A stretch of 5,842 nt of DNA from Chloroflexi bacterium CG23_combo_of_CG06-09_8_20_14_all_45_10 (lineage in GTDB: Bacteria > Chloroflexota > Dehalococcoidia > GIF9 > AB-539-J10): contig PCSL01000044.1 of assembly GCA_002772325.1 (NCBI GenBank), forward strand, positions 408 through 6,249, read 5' to 3'. Positions within the stretch are counted from its first letter, which is position 1, and every line of letters starts with the position of its first letter. Shown piece after piece: positions 1 through 5,842 of the stretch. The position numbers were made by a program, and so were the translations under genes. The notes under the pieces were generated by a model. It was given only the letters and a program-made list of their open reading frames with translations. It did not search any database and was not told the DNA's origin.

Positions 1-368
1 TTAATCAGCCTTGGCGAAGAATCGCTGCCAAAAGCCTTAGCTAGCTCTACAGCCTCATTTATAGCTACCTTAATTGGGGTGTTCTTATCAAATAAAATCT
101 CAAAGATGGCAAGACGCAGGATATTTCTATCGATAACAGACATTTGTTCTATAGGAAAAGCTGGTGCAAAGCGCTTAATGATGTCATCGAGTTTGAATTT
201 ATTTTGCAGCACCCCTTGTATAAGTTCCTCACTGAAGCTAAGTGCCTCTTGCGGTAATGCTTTCTCAGTTGCTAAACGAGCTAAAGCTTCTTTTGCTCCA
301 TGTTCTGTGCAATCGAGCTCGTAAAGTATCTGAAGAGCAGTGACTCGCGCCTTTCGCCTTAAACCCAT
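1..368 (-). CDS. nusB: Transcription antitermination factor NusB (3' end cut by window edge)
   Basis: NusB binds boxA RNA together with ribosomal protein S10 (NusE) and supports antitermination during rRNA transcription in the cytoplasm. I translated this frame by hand. It opens at ATG 368-366 and stays open to position 1, giving 122 complete codons plus two bases. Visible family features are the basic N-terminus MGLRRKARVTALQILYELD, the central DRNILRLAIFEILF stretch (residues 80-93), and PIKVAINEAVELAKAFGSD followed by SSPRLI (residues 98-122), which in NusB leads directly into the conserved NGVL end. About 10-25 C-terminal residues are therefore missing. The start lies 2 bp after the fabD stop and has no evident Shine-Dalgarno sequence, so translation is probably coupled to fabD. 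Identification is strong. The only uncertainty is the unseen C-terminus. Confidence 0.93.
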   Translation of the reverse strand, partial: MGLRRKARVTALQILYELDCTEHGAKEALARLATEKALPQEALSFSEELIQGVLQNKFKLDDIIKRFAPAFPIEQMSVIDRNILRLAIFEILFDKNTPIKVAINEAVELAKAFGSDSSPRLI

Positions 369-370
369 AG

Positions 371-1318
371 TTAGTTGGAGGTGGCTGAATTTTCTAGCTG
401 TGTGACATCCTCAATTCCTGAGATGTTGAAGGTCTGTACTCTTGGATCGACTCGTTTAATTAAACCACTGAGCACCCTTCCAGGGCCAATCTCATAAAAG
501 GAAGTAATCCCGTTATGCGTCATATATTCAATAGAAGGCTGCCATTGGATGCAGTGGCGAAGCTGTTTTAGGAGTTCCTCTTTGATGGCATCAACGTTAG
601 TCAGTGGCTGAGCAGTCACGTTAGCTATCAGGGGAATAGCTGGTGGATGGAATGTGAAATTTGAGATAACTTCGCCAAACTCAGCTATAATCGGTTTCAT
701 TAAGGGGGAATGAAAGGCACCGCTTACCTTTAAGGGAATAAGACGACGGGCACCTTTCATTCTAGCTAATTTGCTGGCTTTAGCCAGAGCATCAGCAGCG
801 CCACTGATTACAATCTGTCCTGGGCAGTTGATGTTGGAGATAGTGCTTTCACTATGAAGGCATATATCCTCAGCAGTGTCTATATCAAGCCCTATTATGG
901 CTAGCATGCCTCCTGCATTTTTTTGCCCCGCTTTATACATTAGTCTACCCCTTTCCCGAACTAGCCTCACAGCGTCGCCCAAGTTAAGGGCGTTGGCAGC
1001 CACGAGGGCAGTGTATTCCCCCAAGCTATGTCCAGCGACAAAGGAAGGGGAAGGCAAATCCTTATTGCTAGCTTGTTGAGCTGCCCTTAGGCAAGCAATA
1101 CTGGTTACTAATATCGCTGGCTGGACATTATCTGTTCTTGTTAGTTCCTCTTCCGGCCCTTCAAAGCATAAGCGAGAGAGGGGAAAACCTAAAGTGGCAT
1201 CAGCTTCATCGAAGACTTCCCTGGCTAATGAATAGCGGCGATATAAGTCCAACCCCATACCAACGCTCTGGGACCCCTGCCCAGGGAAAACATAGGCTGT
1301 CTTAGATATCTCAGCCAT
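371..1318 (-). CDS. fabD: Malonyl-CoA:acyl carrier protein transacylase FabD
   Basis: FabD moves the malonyl group from malonyl-CoA to acyl carrier protein, supplying the extender unit for type II fatty-acid synthesis in the cytoplasm. The 315-residue length is typical. Visible motifs are the N-terminal FPGQGSQ (11-17, oxyanion-hole Gln region), the nucleophile elbow GHSLG (96-100, Ser98), an arginine in RERG (Arg123) expected to bind the malonyl carboxylate, GAFHSPLM carrying the catalytic His203, and QW with Gln258. YEIGPGRVLSGLIKR closes the fold. By alignment from memory with E. coli FabD (Ser92, Arg117, His201, Gln250), all key residues are kept, so it should be active. The start is ATG, 8 bp after the rpmF stop. 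An AGGGG lies only 1 nt from the ATG, so initiation may rely on coupling with rpmF. The gene sits between rpmF and nusB, with no plsX or fabH in the cluster. Confidence 0.97.
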   Translation of the reverse strand: MAEISKTAYVFPGQGSQSVGMGLDLYRRYSLAREVFDEADATLGFPLSRLCFEGPEEELTRTDNVQPAILVTSIACLRAAQQASNKDLPSPSFVAGHSLGEYTALVAANALNLGDAVRLVRERGRLMYKAGQKNAGGMLAIIGLDIDTAEDICLHSESTISNINCPGQIVISGAADALAKASKLARMKGARRLIPLKVSGAFHSPLMKPIIAEFGEVISNFTFHPPAIPLIANVTAQPLTNVDAIKEELLKQLRHCIQWQPSIEYMTHNGITSFYEIGPGRVLSGLIKRVDPRVQTFNISGIEDVTQLENSATSN

Positions 1319-1326
1319 ACCCCTAG

Positions 1327-1521
1327 CTAGCCTTTTCTCTTAGGTGCTTTAACCTCGACCGCCTGTCTATCATTATAGCTACCGCAAGTAGGGCAAACAT
1401 GGTGAGCTAACTTAGGACTCTGGCACTGAGGGCAGATATCCAGGGCCGGCAAATTAAGCTTAAGATGGCTACGCCTTTTACCCTGGCGTGCCTTGGCAGT
1501 TTTTTTCTTAGGCAGAGCCAT
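1327..1521 (-). CDS. rpmF: 50S ribosomal protein L32, zinc-ribbon form
   Basis: L32 is a small bacterial-specific protein of the large ribosomal subunit. The 64-residue product starts MALPKKKTAKARQGKRRSH, a basic rRNA-binding tail typical of the family. It then carries two cysteine pairs, CPQC (Cys30, Cys33) and CPTC (Cys43, Cys46), which form the zinc-ribbon site of the C+ paralogue. Some bacteria replace this under zinc limitation with a cysteine-free copy, so this one should be zinc-dependent. The C-terminus is lysine/arginine-rich (KAPKRKG). The ATG is preceded by AAGGAG, 11 nt upstream. The gene heads the rpmF-fabD-nusB run. Coupling of rpmF to fatty-acid genes is widespread in bacteria, although plsX and fabH usually lie between rpmF and fabD. 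Confidence 0.96.
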   Translation of the reverse strand: MALPKKKTAKARQGKRRSHLKLNLPALDICPQCQSPKLAHHVCPTCGSYNDRQAVEVKAPKRKG

Positions 1522-1632
1522 ATTGAACTTATCTCCTTAATCCCGGTGCGATCAGGTCGTCACACTGGTTTCATAAGCAAATTTAGCACAGTATATTGAC
1601 GTATTACCTCTCCTAAGTCAAGCACATTGTGG
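1522..1632 (-). promoter_or_regulatory. Intergenic gap with candidate promoter for rpmF-fabD-nusB
   Basis: This 111-bp stretch separates the ATPase/DUF61 genes from rpmF and is the only sizeable gap in the window. Read on the minus strand it has TTGACT (1621-1616, five of six matches to a sigma70-type -35 box) and TATACT (1595-1590, five of six matches to a -10 box). The spacer is 20 bp, longer than the preferred 17, so this is a weak candidate. No strong GC-rich hairpin followed by a T-run follows the DUF61 stop, so read-through from the ATPase operon is possible. A small imperfect hairpin (GTGCGA against TCGTCAC, near 1547-1564) is too short to call a terminator. Confidence 0.35.
1531..1540 (-). 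promoter_or_regulatory. Ribosome-binding site of rpmF
   Basis: On the minus strand TTAAGGAGAT lies upstream of the rpmF ATG, with the AAGGAG core 11 nt from the start codon. It is the clearest Shine-Dalgarno sequence of the rpmF-fabD-nusB group. It supports the chosen L32 start and suggests that ribosomes load mainly at rpmF. Confidence 0.7.
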
Positions 1633-2070
1633 TTATTCGAGGATTTTCGGAGAAAATACATACTGCGTTGTTGTTTTTAGCTTTTTCCTTAGCAGGGCTA
1701 ACTGTGGTTTATATATCGTAATCCTTCCTTGCTTAGGTGTAAGGGGCATGTTAAGAGTTTTTGATATAACTTTTTCCTCTACATCCGTTTGGCATATTAT
1801 GGCTGCCTCGGCTTGATTTGAGCCCAGCTCTATAAGCATAGGTAATAATAGTGCTTCTTGCTCCTCAGTGTTTATCATGCTGGCAAGATGCTCAAGCTCT
1901 TTTCTTTTAAAGAAGTGAGTGCTGCCATCACTGCATATTACATGGGGGTATTCTTCGTGTAGTAAATCGGATAGCCGTTTTTGACTCCGTGGTAGCCCAG
2001 CATTTACTACCCTGAGCTCGCCTCTCAAGCATTCCTGAAGCATCTTTTCGTAAGGTGAGCTATTAGGCAT
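1633..2070 (-). CDS. DUF61/UPF0216-like protein of unknown function, last gene of the ATPase operon
   Basis: The function is unknown. The 145-residue product matches my recollection of the DUF61/UPF0216 pattern, a family described mainly in archaea: GELRVVNAGLPRSQKRLSDLL (residues 17-37), then YPHVICSDGSTHFFKRKELEHLAS (41-64), then a hydrophobic LLLPMLIEL strand (74-82) and VEEKVISKTLNMP (97-109). Conserved-looking positions are Asn23, Leu26-Pro27-Arg28, Arg32, Asp48-Gly49, His52 and Glu58. The tail (110-145) is basic. No signal peptide or membrane segment is visible, so it should be cytoplasmic. The start chosen is ATG 2070-2068, 4 bp after the atpD stop, with GAGG 8 nt upstream. A longer reading from TTG at 2088 would overlap atpD by 14 bp and is less likely. 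Tight spacing implies co-transcription with atpA-atpB-atpD, but a role in the ATPase is only inference. Family assignment is by eye. Confidence 0.68.
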   Translation of the reverse strand: MPNSSPYEKMLQECLRGELRVVNAGLPRSQKRLSDLLHEEYPHVICSDGSTHFFKRKELEHLASMINTEEQEALLLPMLIELGSNQAEAAIICQTDVEEKVISKTLNMPLTPKQGRITIYKPQLALLRKKLKTTTQYVFSPKILE

Positions 2071-2083
2071 CCTCCTATCCTCG
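2071..2083 (-). promoter_or_regulatory. Ribosome-binding site deciding the DUF61-like start
   Basis: The minus-strand junction reads CGAGGATAGGAGGATG. The atpD stop TAG is embedded in it. GAGG sits 8 nt before the ATG at 2070, a usable spacing, while a stronger AGGAGG abuts the ATG directly and is too close for that start. This favours ATG 2070 over the upstream TTG at 2088 and points to termination-reinitiation from atpD. Confidence 0.5.
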
Positions 2084-2707
2084 CGCAACCAGCACCTTCA
2101 CACGTTTTAGTCGTCCCTTCTCTTCTCTATCCCTTTCCTCAAACTTCATATTCAGGTACTTTATCGTCGCCTGAAGCCCGGGGATTATGATATATTCTAA
2201 AGCGTTGGTTATCCTTTTCGTCCTTTTTATTTCCATTCCCAATAATTCAAGGCTCCTCTGGAGTTCAGCTATTTCTATGGTAGCTTCAAGGCATTTTTCA
2301 GCTAGTTGGGCTGCGTGATCTAACCATGAAGAGGTATCAACCAGGTTATACCCTCTCATTGGCTTTCCATTGCCCCTTAGTTCAAAAGAGGGGATTCTCA
2401 CACCGGCTATATTTCTTGAGCCAGCAACGACTTTGGGATCGGCTTCAGTTGCTATTAATTCCTTTTCCAGCGCTATGTATCCATGATACCCGGTGGCCAT
2501 TGATAGCGCCTTATAAGCCTCGGAGAAGGCATCAACTAGCTTTCTTTTAGCCTCTACCGTCTCTCTCGCTGTCTGCAAGAATTCCATGGTTAATATTGAA
2601 AGTCTATCCTTGACTATTTTTTGTACTCTTTGGGCTAATTTAAGCCTGCGCTTCAGTTTTATCAGCTCAATTTTTGTCGGTCTAACTTTGATTAATTGCT
2701 GTGGCAT
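2075..2707 (-). CDS. atpD: V/A-type ATP synthase subunit D (central rotor shaft)
   Basis: Subunit D is the central shaft that turns inside the A3B3 hexamer and, with F, couples catalysis to the membrane ring; it is analogous to F-type gamma. At 210 residues it is of normal length. It has the expected two long helices forming an antiparallel coiled coil: residues about 10-75, beginning VRPTKIELIKLKRRLKLAQR, and about 125-200, ending in KRTKRITNALEYIIIPGLQA and TIKYLNMKFEERDREEKGRLKR. The short globular insert between them contains NIAGVRIPSFE (99-109), typical of the family. The start is ATG, 12 bp after the atpB stop, with only a weak GTGA as possible Shine-Dalgarno. Weaker initiation would fit one D per three A and three B, but that is inference. 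It is followed 4 bp later by the DUF61-like gene. This is not the F-type beta subunit, which is also named atpD. Confidence 0.95.
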   Translation of the reverse strand: MPQQLIKVRPTKIELIKLKRRLKLAQRVQKIVKDRLSILTMEFLQTARETVEAKRKLVDAFSEAYKALSMATGYHGYIALEKELIATEADPKVVAGSRNIAGVRIPSFELRGNGKPMRGYNLVDTSSWLDHAAQLAEKCLEATIEIAELQRSLELLGMEIKRTKRITNALEYIIIPGLQATIKYLNMKFEERDREEKGRLKRVKVLVARG

Positions 2708-2719
2708 TTTTGTTCACGC

Positions 2720-4141
2720 TTAAGTCTTTTTTGAGTACTTTGGAAGATACCTTTTGATGAATTTCTCACTAATTAGCTTTAGGTCTTCTTCAGGCAATGC
2801 CGAAAATAGCCTCCAAGCTATATCTAAGGTGTCTTCTACTTTTCTTTTTTCAAACTCGCTCTGAGATATGAATTTTCTCTCAAACTCGTCTGCATTCGCT
2901 AAATATATTTTATCCCTTTCACCTAACGCCTCAGCACCTATGATGGTCGATATTTCCCTGAGGTAACATCCTTCAGAATAAGCGGCATATGATTGCATGA
3001 AGACATTGTTATGATCCTCCCTGGTCTTACCTGGACCAATTCCTTCTTTCATCATCCGTGAAAGGGACAGGAATACATCTATCGGCGGGTATATTCCCTT
3101 TCTTTCCAGAGTTCGGGAAAGCACAATTTGCCCCTCGGTTATATAGCCGGTAAGGTCGGGTATGGGATGTGTTATATCATCATCGGGCATAGTCAGAATA
3201 GGCATTATAGTTACTGAGCCTTCTTTACCAAAAATCCTACCTGCTCTTTCATACATTGTAGCCAGGTCGGTATACATATATCCTGGGTATCCTCTTCTTG
3301 AGGGTATTTCCTCACGCATGGAGGAAAGCTCACGAAGAGCCTCGCAATAATTAGTCATGTCGGTAAGTACAACCAGCACATGCATATCTTGTTTCCATGC
3401 TAGGTACGCTGCTGCGGTTAAAGCTAACCTTGGTGTTGATATTCGCTCTATAACGGGATCTGACGCAGTGTTGATGAAGGCTACTGTTCTTTCCAGGGCA
3501 CCTGTCCTTTCAAGATTCCTTATGAAAAAGGAGGCATCGTCGTAACTGATACCAATAGCACCAAATACTAAGGCAAATTTTTCCTCCTTACCCTTCACTG
3601 TGGCTTGCCTGATTACTTGAGCCGCAATTCGGTTGTGCGGCAGACCCGATCCGCTAAATATGGGCAATTTCTGTCCTCTAACCAAGCTATTTAAGCCATC
3701 TATTGCCGATATACCTGTTTCAATAAACTCGGCTGGTGGCTGGCGAGATGCAGGGTTTATAGGCTGTCCGTTAATATCCAGGTAGTCTTCTGGAATTATG
3801 GGTGGAGCTCCATCTATAGGTTCTCCCATCCCGTTAAAGATTCTTCCTAAGATGTCTATAGATACCGGCAGTTTTAGAGTCTCACCTTTGCACCTTACTT
3901 TGCCCCCAATAAGGTCTACTTCGCTGACTCCGCCAAATACCTGAATTATAGTTGCTTCCTCACTGATGTCTATTGCCTGACCAGTTTTTATTTCACCACT
4001 GCTAAGCTGAACGTCAACTATCTCATTAAATTTTATGCCCGGGATGCTTTCAGCTACGATCAAAGCTCCTTTGGCCTTGTTGATTGCTCTTCCTTCTCTG
4101 ATGTAAAGCGAAGAAATATTGCTACGCCATGAATATGTCAT
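2720..4141 (-). CDS. atpB: V/A-type ATP synthase subunit B (non-catalytic, regulatory)
   Basis: Subunit B alternates with A in the soluble hexamer and contributes the arginine side of the catalytic interface without hydrolysing ATP itself. The product is 473 residues from ATG 4141-4139, close to the usual 460-480. Family landmarks are a beta-barrel N-terminus (about 1-75); FSGSGLPHN (162-170), where a Walker A loop would be but without the lysine, as expected for [15 protein letters not shown] (258-271); [22 protein letters not shown] (282-303); [23 protein letters not shown] (316-338); and [19 protein letters not shown] (359-377), containing the interface arginine. Helical C-terminal residues follow. 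The start overlaps the atpA stop as ATGA and has AAGGGAG 7 nt upstream. An in-frame start at 4189 would add 16 residues unlike the family and lie inside atpA. Identification is secure. The coupling ion cannot be told from this subunit. Confidence 0.97.
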   Translation of the reverse strand: MTYSWRSNISSLYIREGRAINKAKGALIVAESIPGIKFNEIVDVQLSSGEIKTGQAIDISEEATIIQVFGGVSEVDLIGGKVRCKGETLKLPVSIDILGRIFNGMGEPIDGAPPIIPEDYLDINGQPINPASRQPPAEFIETGISAIDGLNSLVRGQKLPIFSGSGLPHNRIAAQVIRQATVKGKEEKFALVFGAIGISYDDASFFIRNLERTGALERTVAFINTASDPVIERISTPRLALTAAAYLAWKQDMHVLVVLTDMTNYCEALRELSSMREEIPSRRGYPGYMYTDLATMYERAGRIFGKEGSVTIMPILTMPDDDITHPIPDLTGYITEGQIVLSRTLERKGIYPPIDVFLSLSRMMKEGIGPGKTREDHNNVFMQSYAAYSEGCYLREISTIIGAEALGERDKIYLANADEFERKFISQSEFEKRKVEDTLDIAWRLFSALPEEDLKLISEKFIKRYLPKYSKKT

Positions 4142-5842
4142 GAGATTTCTCCCTTGCGGGCTATTAAGCTTTTTTCCATTTCGGACCATAGTTCTTTGAC
4201 TTCTTGTTCAAAGGTATCATTGGGTATCTCTTTCATCCTTGATATCCGATACACTATCGGAGATGAGCGAACCTCCTCAATAGCTACTCCCGAATTTAAC
4301 ATATCCTGAGCTAGTTCATAAAACTTTATGATGGTTTTAAGCATAAGGCCAGTCTTCGCTGGCACGCAGTAGGTATCAACTTCGTGATAAGCACTTTGCT
4401 GGAGAAAGTCCTCACGTATCATCCTGGAGGTAAGCAGCAATAGTTTGTCACCTTCAGGCAAAGCTTCAGGACCTACAAGTCTTACAATTTCCTCCAACTC
4501 AGCCTCTTGTTGCAGTATCCTCAAAGCGGTAGCCCTGGTATTATCCCACCCTGGGTCAACCTTTTCCCACCAATCTTTAACTGCATCTACATAGAGGCTA
4601 TAGCTAGTGAGCCAGCTTATCGCTGGGAAATGTCTCTTGTTTGCCAGGGAAACATCTAAGGCGTATAGAGCATCTATTATTCTAATCGTATTCTGCGTTA
4701 CTGGTTCACTGAAGTCAGCCCCAGGAGGACTTACAGCGCCAGCTACTGTTACCGACCCTTTTCTTTCGGGGCTGCCTAAGCATTCAACCATTCCAGCCCT
4801 TTCATAAAAAGAGGAAAGCCGTGAACCCAGATATGAAGGGAAACCCTCCTCCCCTGGCATTTCCTCCAGCCTGCCGCCCATTTCCCTCATAGCTTCAGCC
4901 CATCTCGAAGTTGAATCGGCAACCAGCAAAACATCGTAACCCATATCTCTGAAGTATTCAGCCATAGTAATGCCGACGAAAATACTTGCTTCACGAGCCA
5001 CAACCGGCATGTTAGAGGTGTTGGCTATGAATATTTCTTTCTCCTGTAGTAGTCTTCCTGTGTTAGGTTCCTTAAGCTTTCTAAAGCTATAAAGTACATC
5101 AGCCATCTCATTGCCTCTTTCACCACAGCCAACGTAGATATTCAGATGCGTCTGAGCCCACCTCGCTAGCTGCTGTAAAGCAACGGTCTTCCCAGTGCCA
5201 AAACCTCCTGGTATGGAAGCTTTGCCACCAAGAGCCAAGGGGAACATATAATCCAGAATTCGCATGCCAGTGGTGAGCAAGCCTGAAGGGTCGAGCCTCT
5301 GCTTATAGGGCCTGGGCTTTCTTACTGGCCATTCTTGCATCAGCGTGAGTTCTTTTACTTCCCCATCATGTTCTACCCTTGCTATAGGCTCCTCAACTGT
5401 ATAGTCACCTTTGCGTATCTCCTTCACTATACCCTTGGTTCCTACGGGCACCATTATTCTGTGTTCTATGAGGTTAGTCTCGGGAACTATGCCTATTATA
5501 TCCCCTTCGCTGACTGCATCCCCAGCTTTGACTTTGGGTGTGAACTGCCACTTCTTGTCCCGGGAAAGTGCAAGTGCTTTGGCACCTCGTTTTATAAACG
5601 AGCCGGTACTTTCAGCTAAGGTAAGCAAAGATTTTTGTAGCCCATCGTAAATGGATCCCACCAGCCCTGGGCCTAACTCGGCGCTCAAAATCCTTCCTGT
5701 TCCTCTCACTACTTCACCAGTTTTTAATCCCAGAGTATCTTCATGTGCTTGAATTATGGCCTTATTTCCTTCCAGGCCTATTATCTCTCCTATAAGCCCT
5801 TCCTCCCCTATCTCAACAATTTCATAAACCTGGGAACCTTTC
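4138..5842 (-). CDS. atpA: V/A-type ATP synthase subunit A, catalytic (5' end cut by window edge)
   Basis: Subunit A binds and hydrolyses or makes ATP in the A3B3 head. The frame is open to the window edge. Ahead of the GTG at 5709 there are 44 more in-frame residues ([20 protein letters not shown] onward, then LGLKTGEV), which match the family N-terminal barrel. That GTG is therefore an internal valine and the true start lies outside. In visible numbering (567 residues) the landmarks are the Walker A loop GGFGTGKT (212-219, Lys218; bases 5208-5185), GCGERGNE with the catalytic glutamate (Glu241), the Walker B region [17 protein letters not shown] (304 on), and [20 protein letters not shown]. 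The A-specific non-homologous insert lies before the Walker A loop. The family is about 578-595 residues, so roughly 15-20 are missing. All catalytic motifs are present. The stop overlaps the atpB start by 4 bp. Confidence 0.97.
   Translation of the reverse strand, partial: KGSQVYEIVEIGEEGLIGEIIGLEGNKAIIQAHEDTLGLKTGEVVRGTGRILSAELGPGLVGSIYDGLQKSLLTLAESTGSFIKRGAKALALSRDKKWQFTPKVKAGDAVSEGDIIGIVPETNLIEHRIMVPVGTKGIVKEIRKGDYTVEEPIARVEHDGEVKELTLMQEWPVRKPRPYKQRLDPSGLLTTGMRILDYMFPLALGGKASIPGGFGTGKTVALQQLARWAQTHLNIYVGCGERGNEMADVLYSFRKLKEPNTGRLLQEKEIFIANTSNMPVVAREASIFVGITMAEYFRDMGYDVLLVADSTSRWAEAMREMGGRLEEMPGEEGFPSYLGSRLSSFYERAGMVECLGSPERKGSVTVAGAVSPPGADFSEPVTQNTIRIIDALYALDVSLANKRHFPAISWLTSYSLYVDAVKDWWEKVDPGWDNTRATALRILQQEAELEEIVRLVGPEALPEGDKLLLLTSRMIREDFLQQSAYHEVDTYCVPAKTGLMLKTIIKFYELAQDMLNSGVAIEEVRSSPIVYRISRMKEIPNDTFEQEVKELWSEMEKSLIARKGEIS
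4149..4155 (-). promoter_or_regulatory. Ribosome-binding site of atpB inside the end of atpA
   Basis: On the minus strand AAGGGAG lies 7 nt before the atpB ATG at 4141, within the last codons of atpA. Together with the ATGA overlap it fixes the B start 16 codons downstream of the first in-frame start candidate (4189). It also implies efficient coupled translation, which suits the equal A:B stoichiometry. Confidence 0.7.

Noticed and set aside
79..324. Plus-strand open frame of 81 codons
   Set aside because: It lies wholly antisense to nusB, whose protein motifs are clear. Its own translation shows no family resemblance and is serine-rich, as shadow frames often are.
375..382. Plus-strand TTGGAGGT resembling a Shine-Dalgarno near the nusB start
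   Set aside because: It is on the wrong strand for nusB, which reads on the minus strand, and no plus-strand gene starts after it.
1320..1335. CTAGCTAG-type palindromes (also near 35-48)
   Set aside because: These short palindromes fall in coding or junction sequence, are not regularly spaced, and are likely chance occurrences.
1547..1564. Possible hairpin terminator before rpmF
   Set aside because: The stem is only about six pairs with a bulge and no T-run follows on the minus strand, so it does not meet the form of an intrinsic terminator.
2326..2550. Plus-strand open frame of 74 codons inside atpD
   Set aside because: It is antisense to the D subunit insert and second helix. No ribosome-binding site or recognisable domain supports it.
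4142..4189. 16-codon N-terminal extension of atpB
   Set aside because: The extension ([16 protein letters not shown]) lies inside atpA and is unlike family N-termini, while the ATG at 4141 has a good SD 7 nt upstream and the classic ATGA overlap.
5335..5650. Two overlapping plus-strand open frames (94 and 79 codons)
   Set aside because: Both are antisense to the well-conserved N-terminal part of atpA. They overlap each other in different frames and have no recognisable domain.

Overview
This window is a compact stretch of a bacterial chromosome in which every gene I can support lies on the minus strand. In transcription order (high to low coordinates) it holds: the catalytic A subunit of a V/A-type ATP synthase (5' end outside the window), its B subunit, its D subunit, a small protein resembling the mainly archaeal DUF61/UPF0216 family, a gap of about 110 bp, ribosomal protein L32 (rpmF), malonyl-CoA:ACP transacylase (fabD), and the start of nusB (3' end outside the window).

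The organism is a bacterium: L32, a discrete type II FabD and NusB are bacterial housekeeping proteins. It carries a rotary V/A-type ATPase, as many anaerobic or thermophilic bacteria and some Chloroflexota, Firmicutes, Spirochaetes and Deinococcota do. The style of L32 and NusB would fit Chloroflexota (Dehalococcoidia/Anaerolineae-like), but that is an impression, not a demonstration.

Region 1 (5842 to 1633) is the distal part of an ATP synthase operon. A and B overlap by 4 bp (ATGA), B and D are 12 bp apart, and D and the DUF61-like gene are 4 bp apart, so the four are very probably co-transcribed. A and B form the A3B3 catalytic hexamer and D is the central rotor shaft. The stalk and membrane subunits (I, K, E, C, F) are not in the window and would be expected upstream, beyond position 5842. 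Region 2 (1632 to 1522) is the only real intergenic gap. It has a weak candidate promoter, a good ribosome-binding site for rpmF and no convincing terminator. Region 3 (1521 to 1) is a tight rpmF-fabD-nusB housekeeping cluster linking translation, fatty-acid synthesis and transcription antitermination.

I see no mobile element, CRISPR array, tRNA, rRNA or riboswitch, and no stretch over 300 bp without a gene. The most noteworthy item is the DUF61-like gene: an uncharacterised, mainly archaeal family fused by position to the end of a bacterial V/A-ATPase operon. The rest is ordinary core genome.
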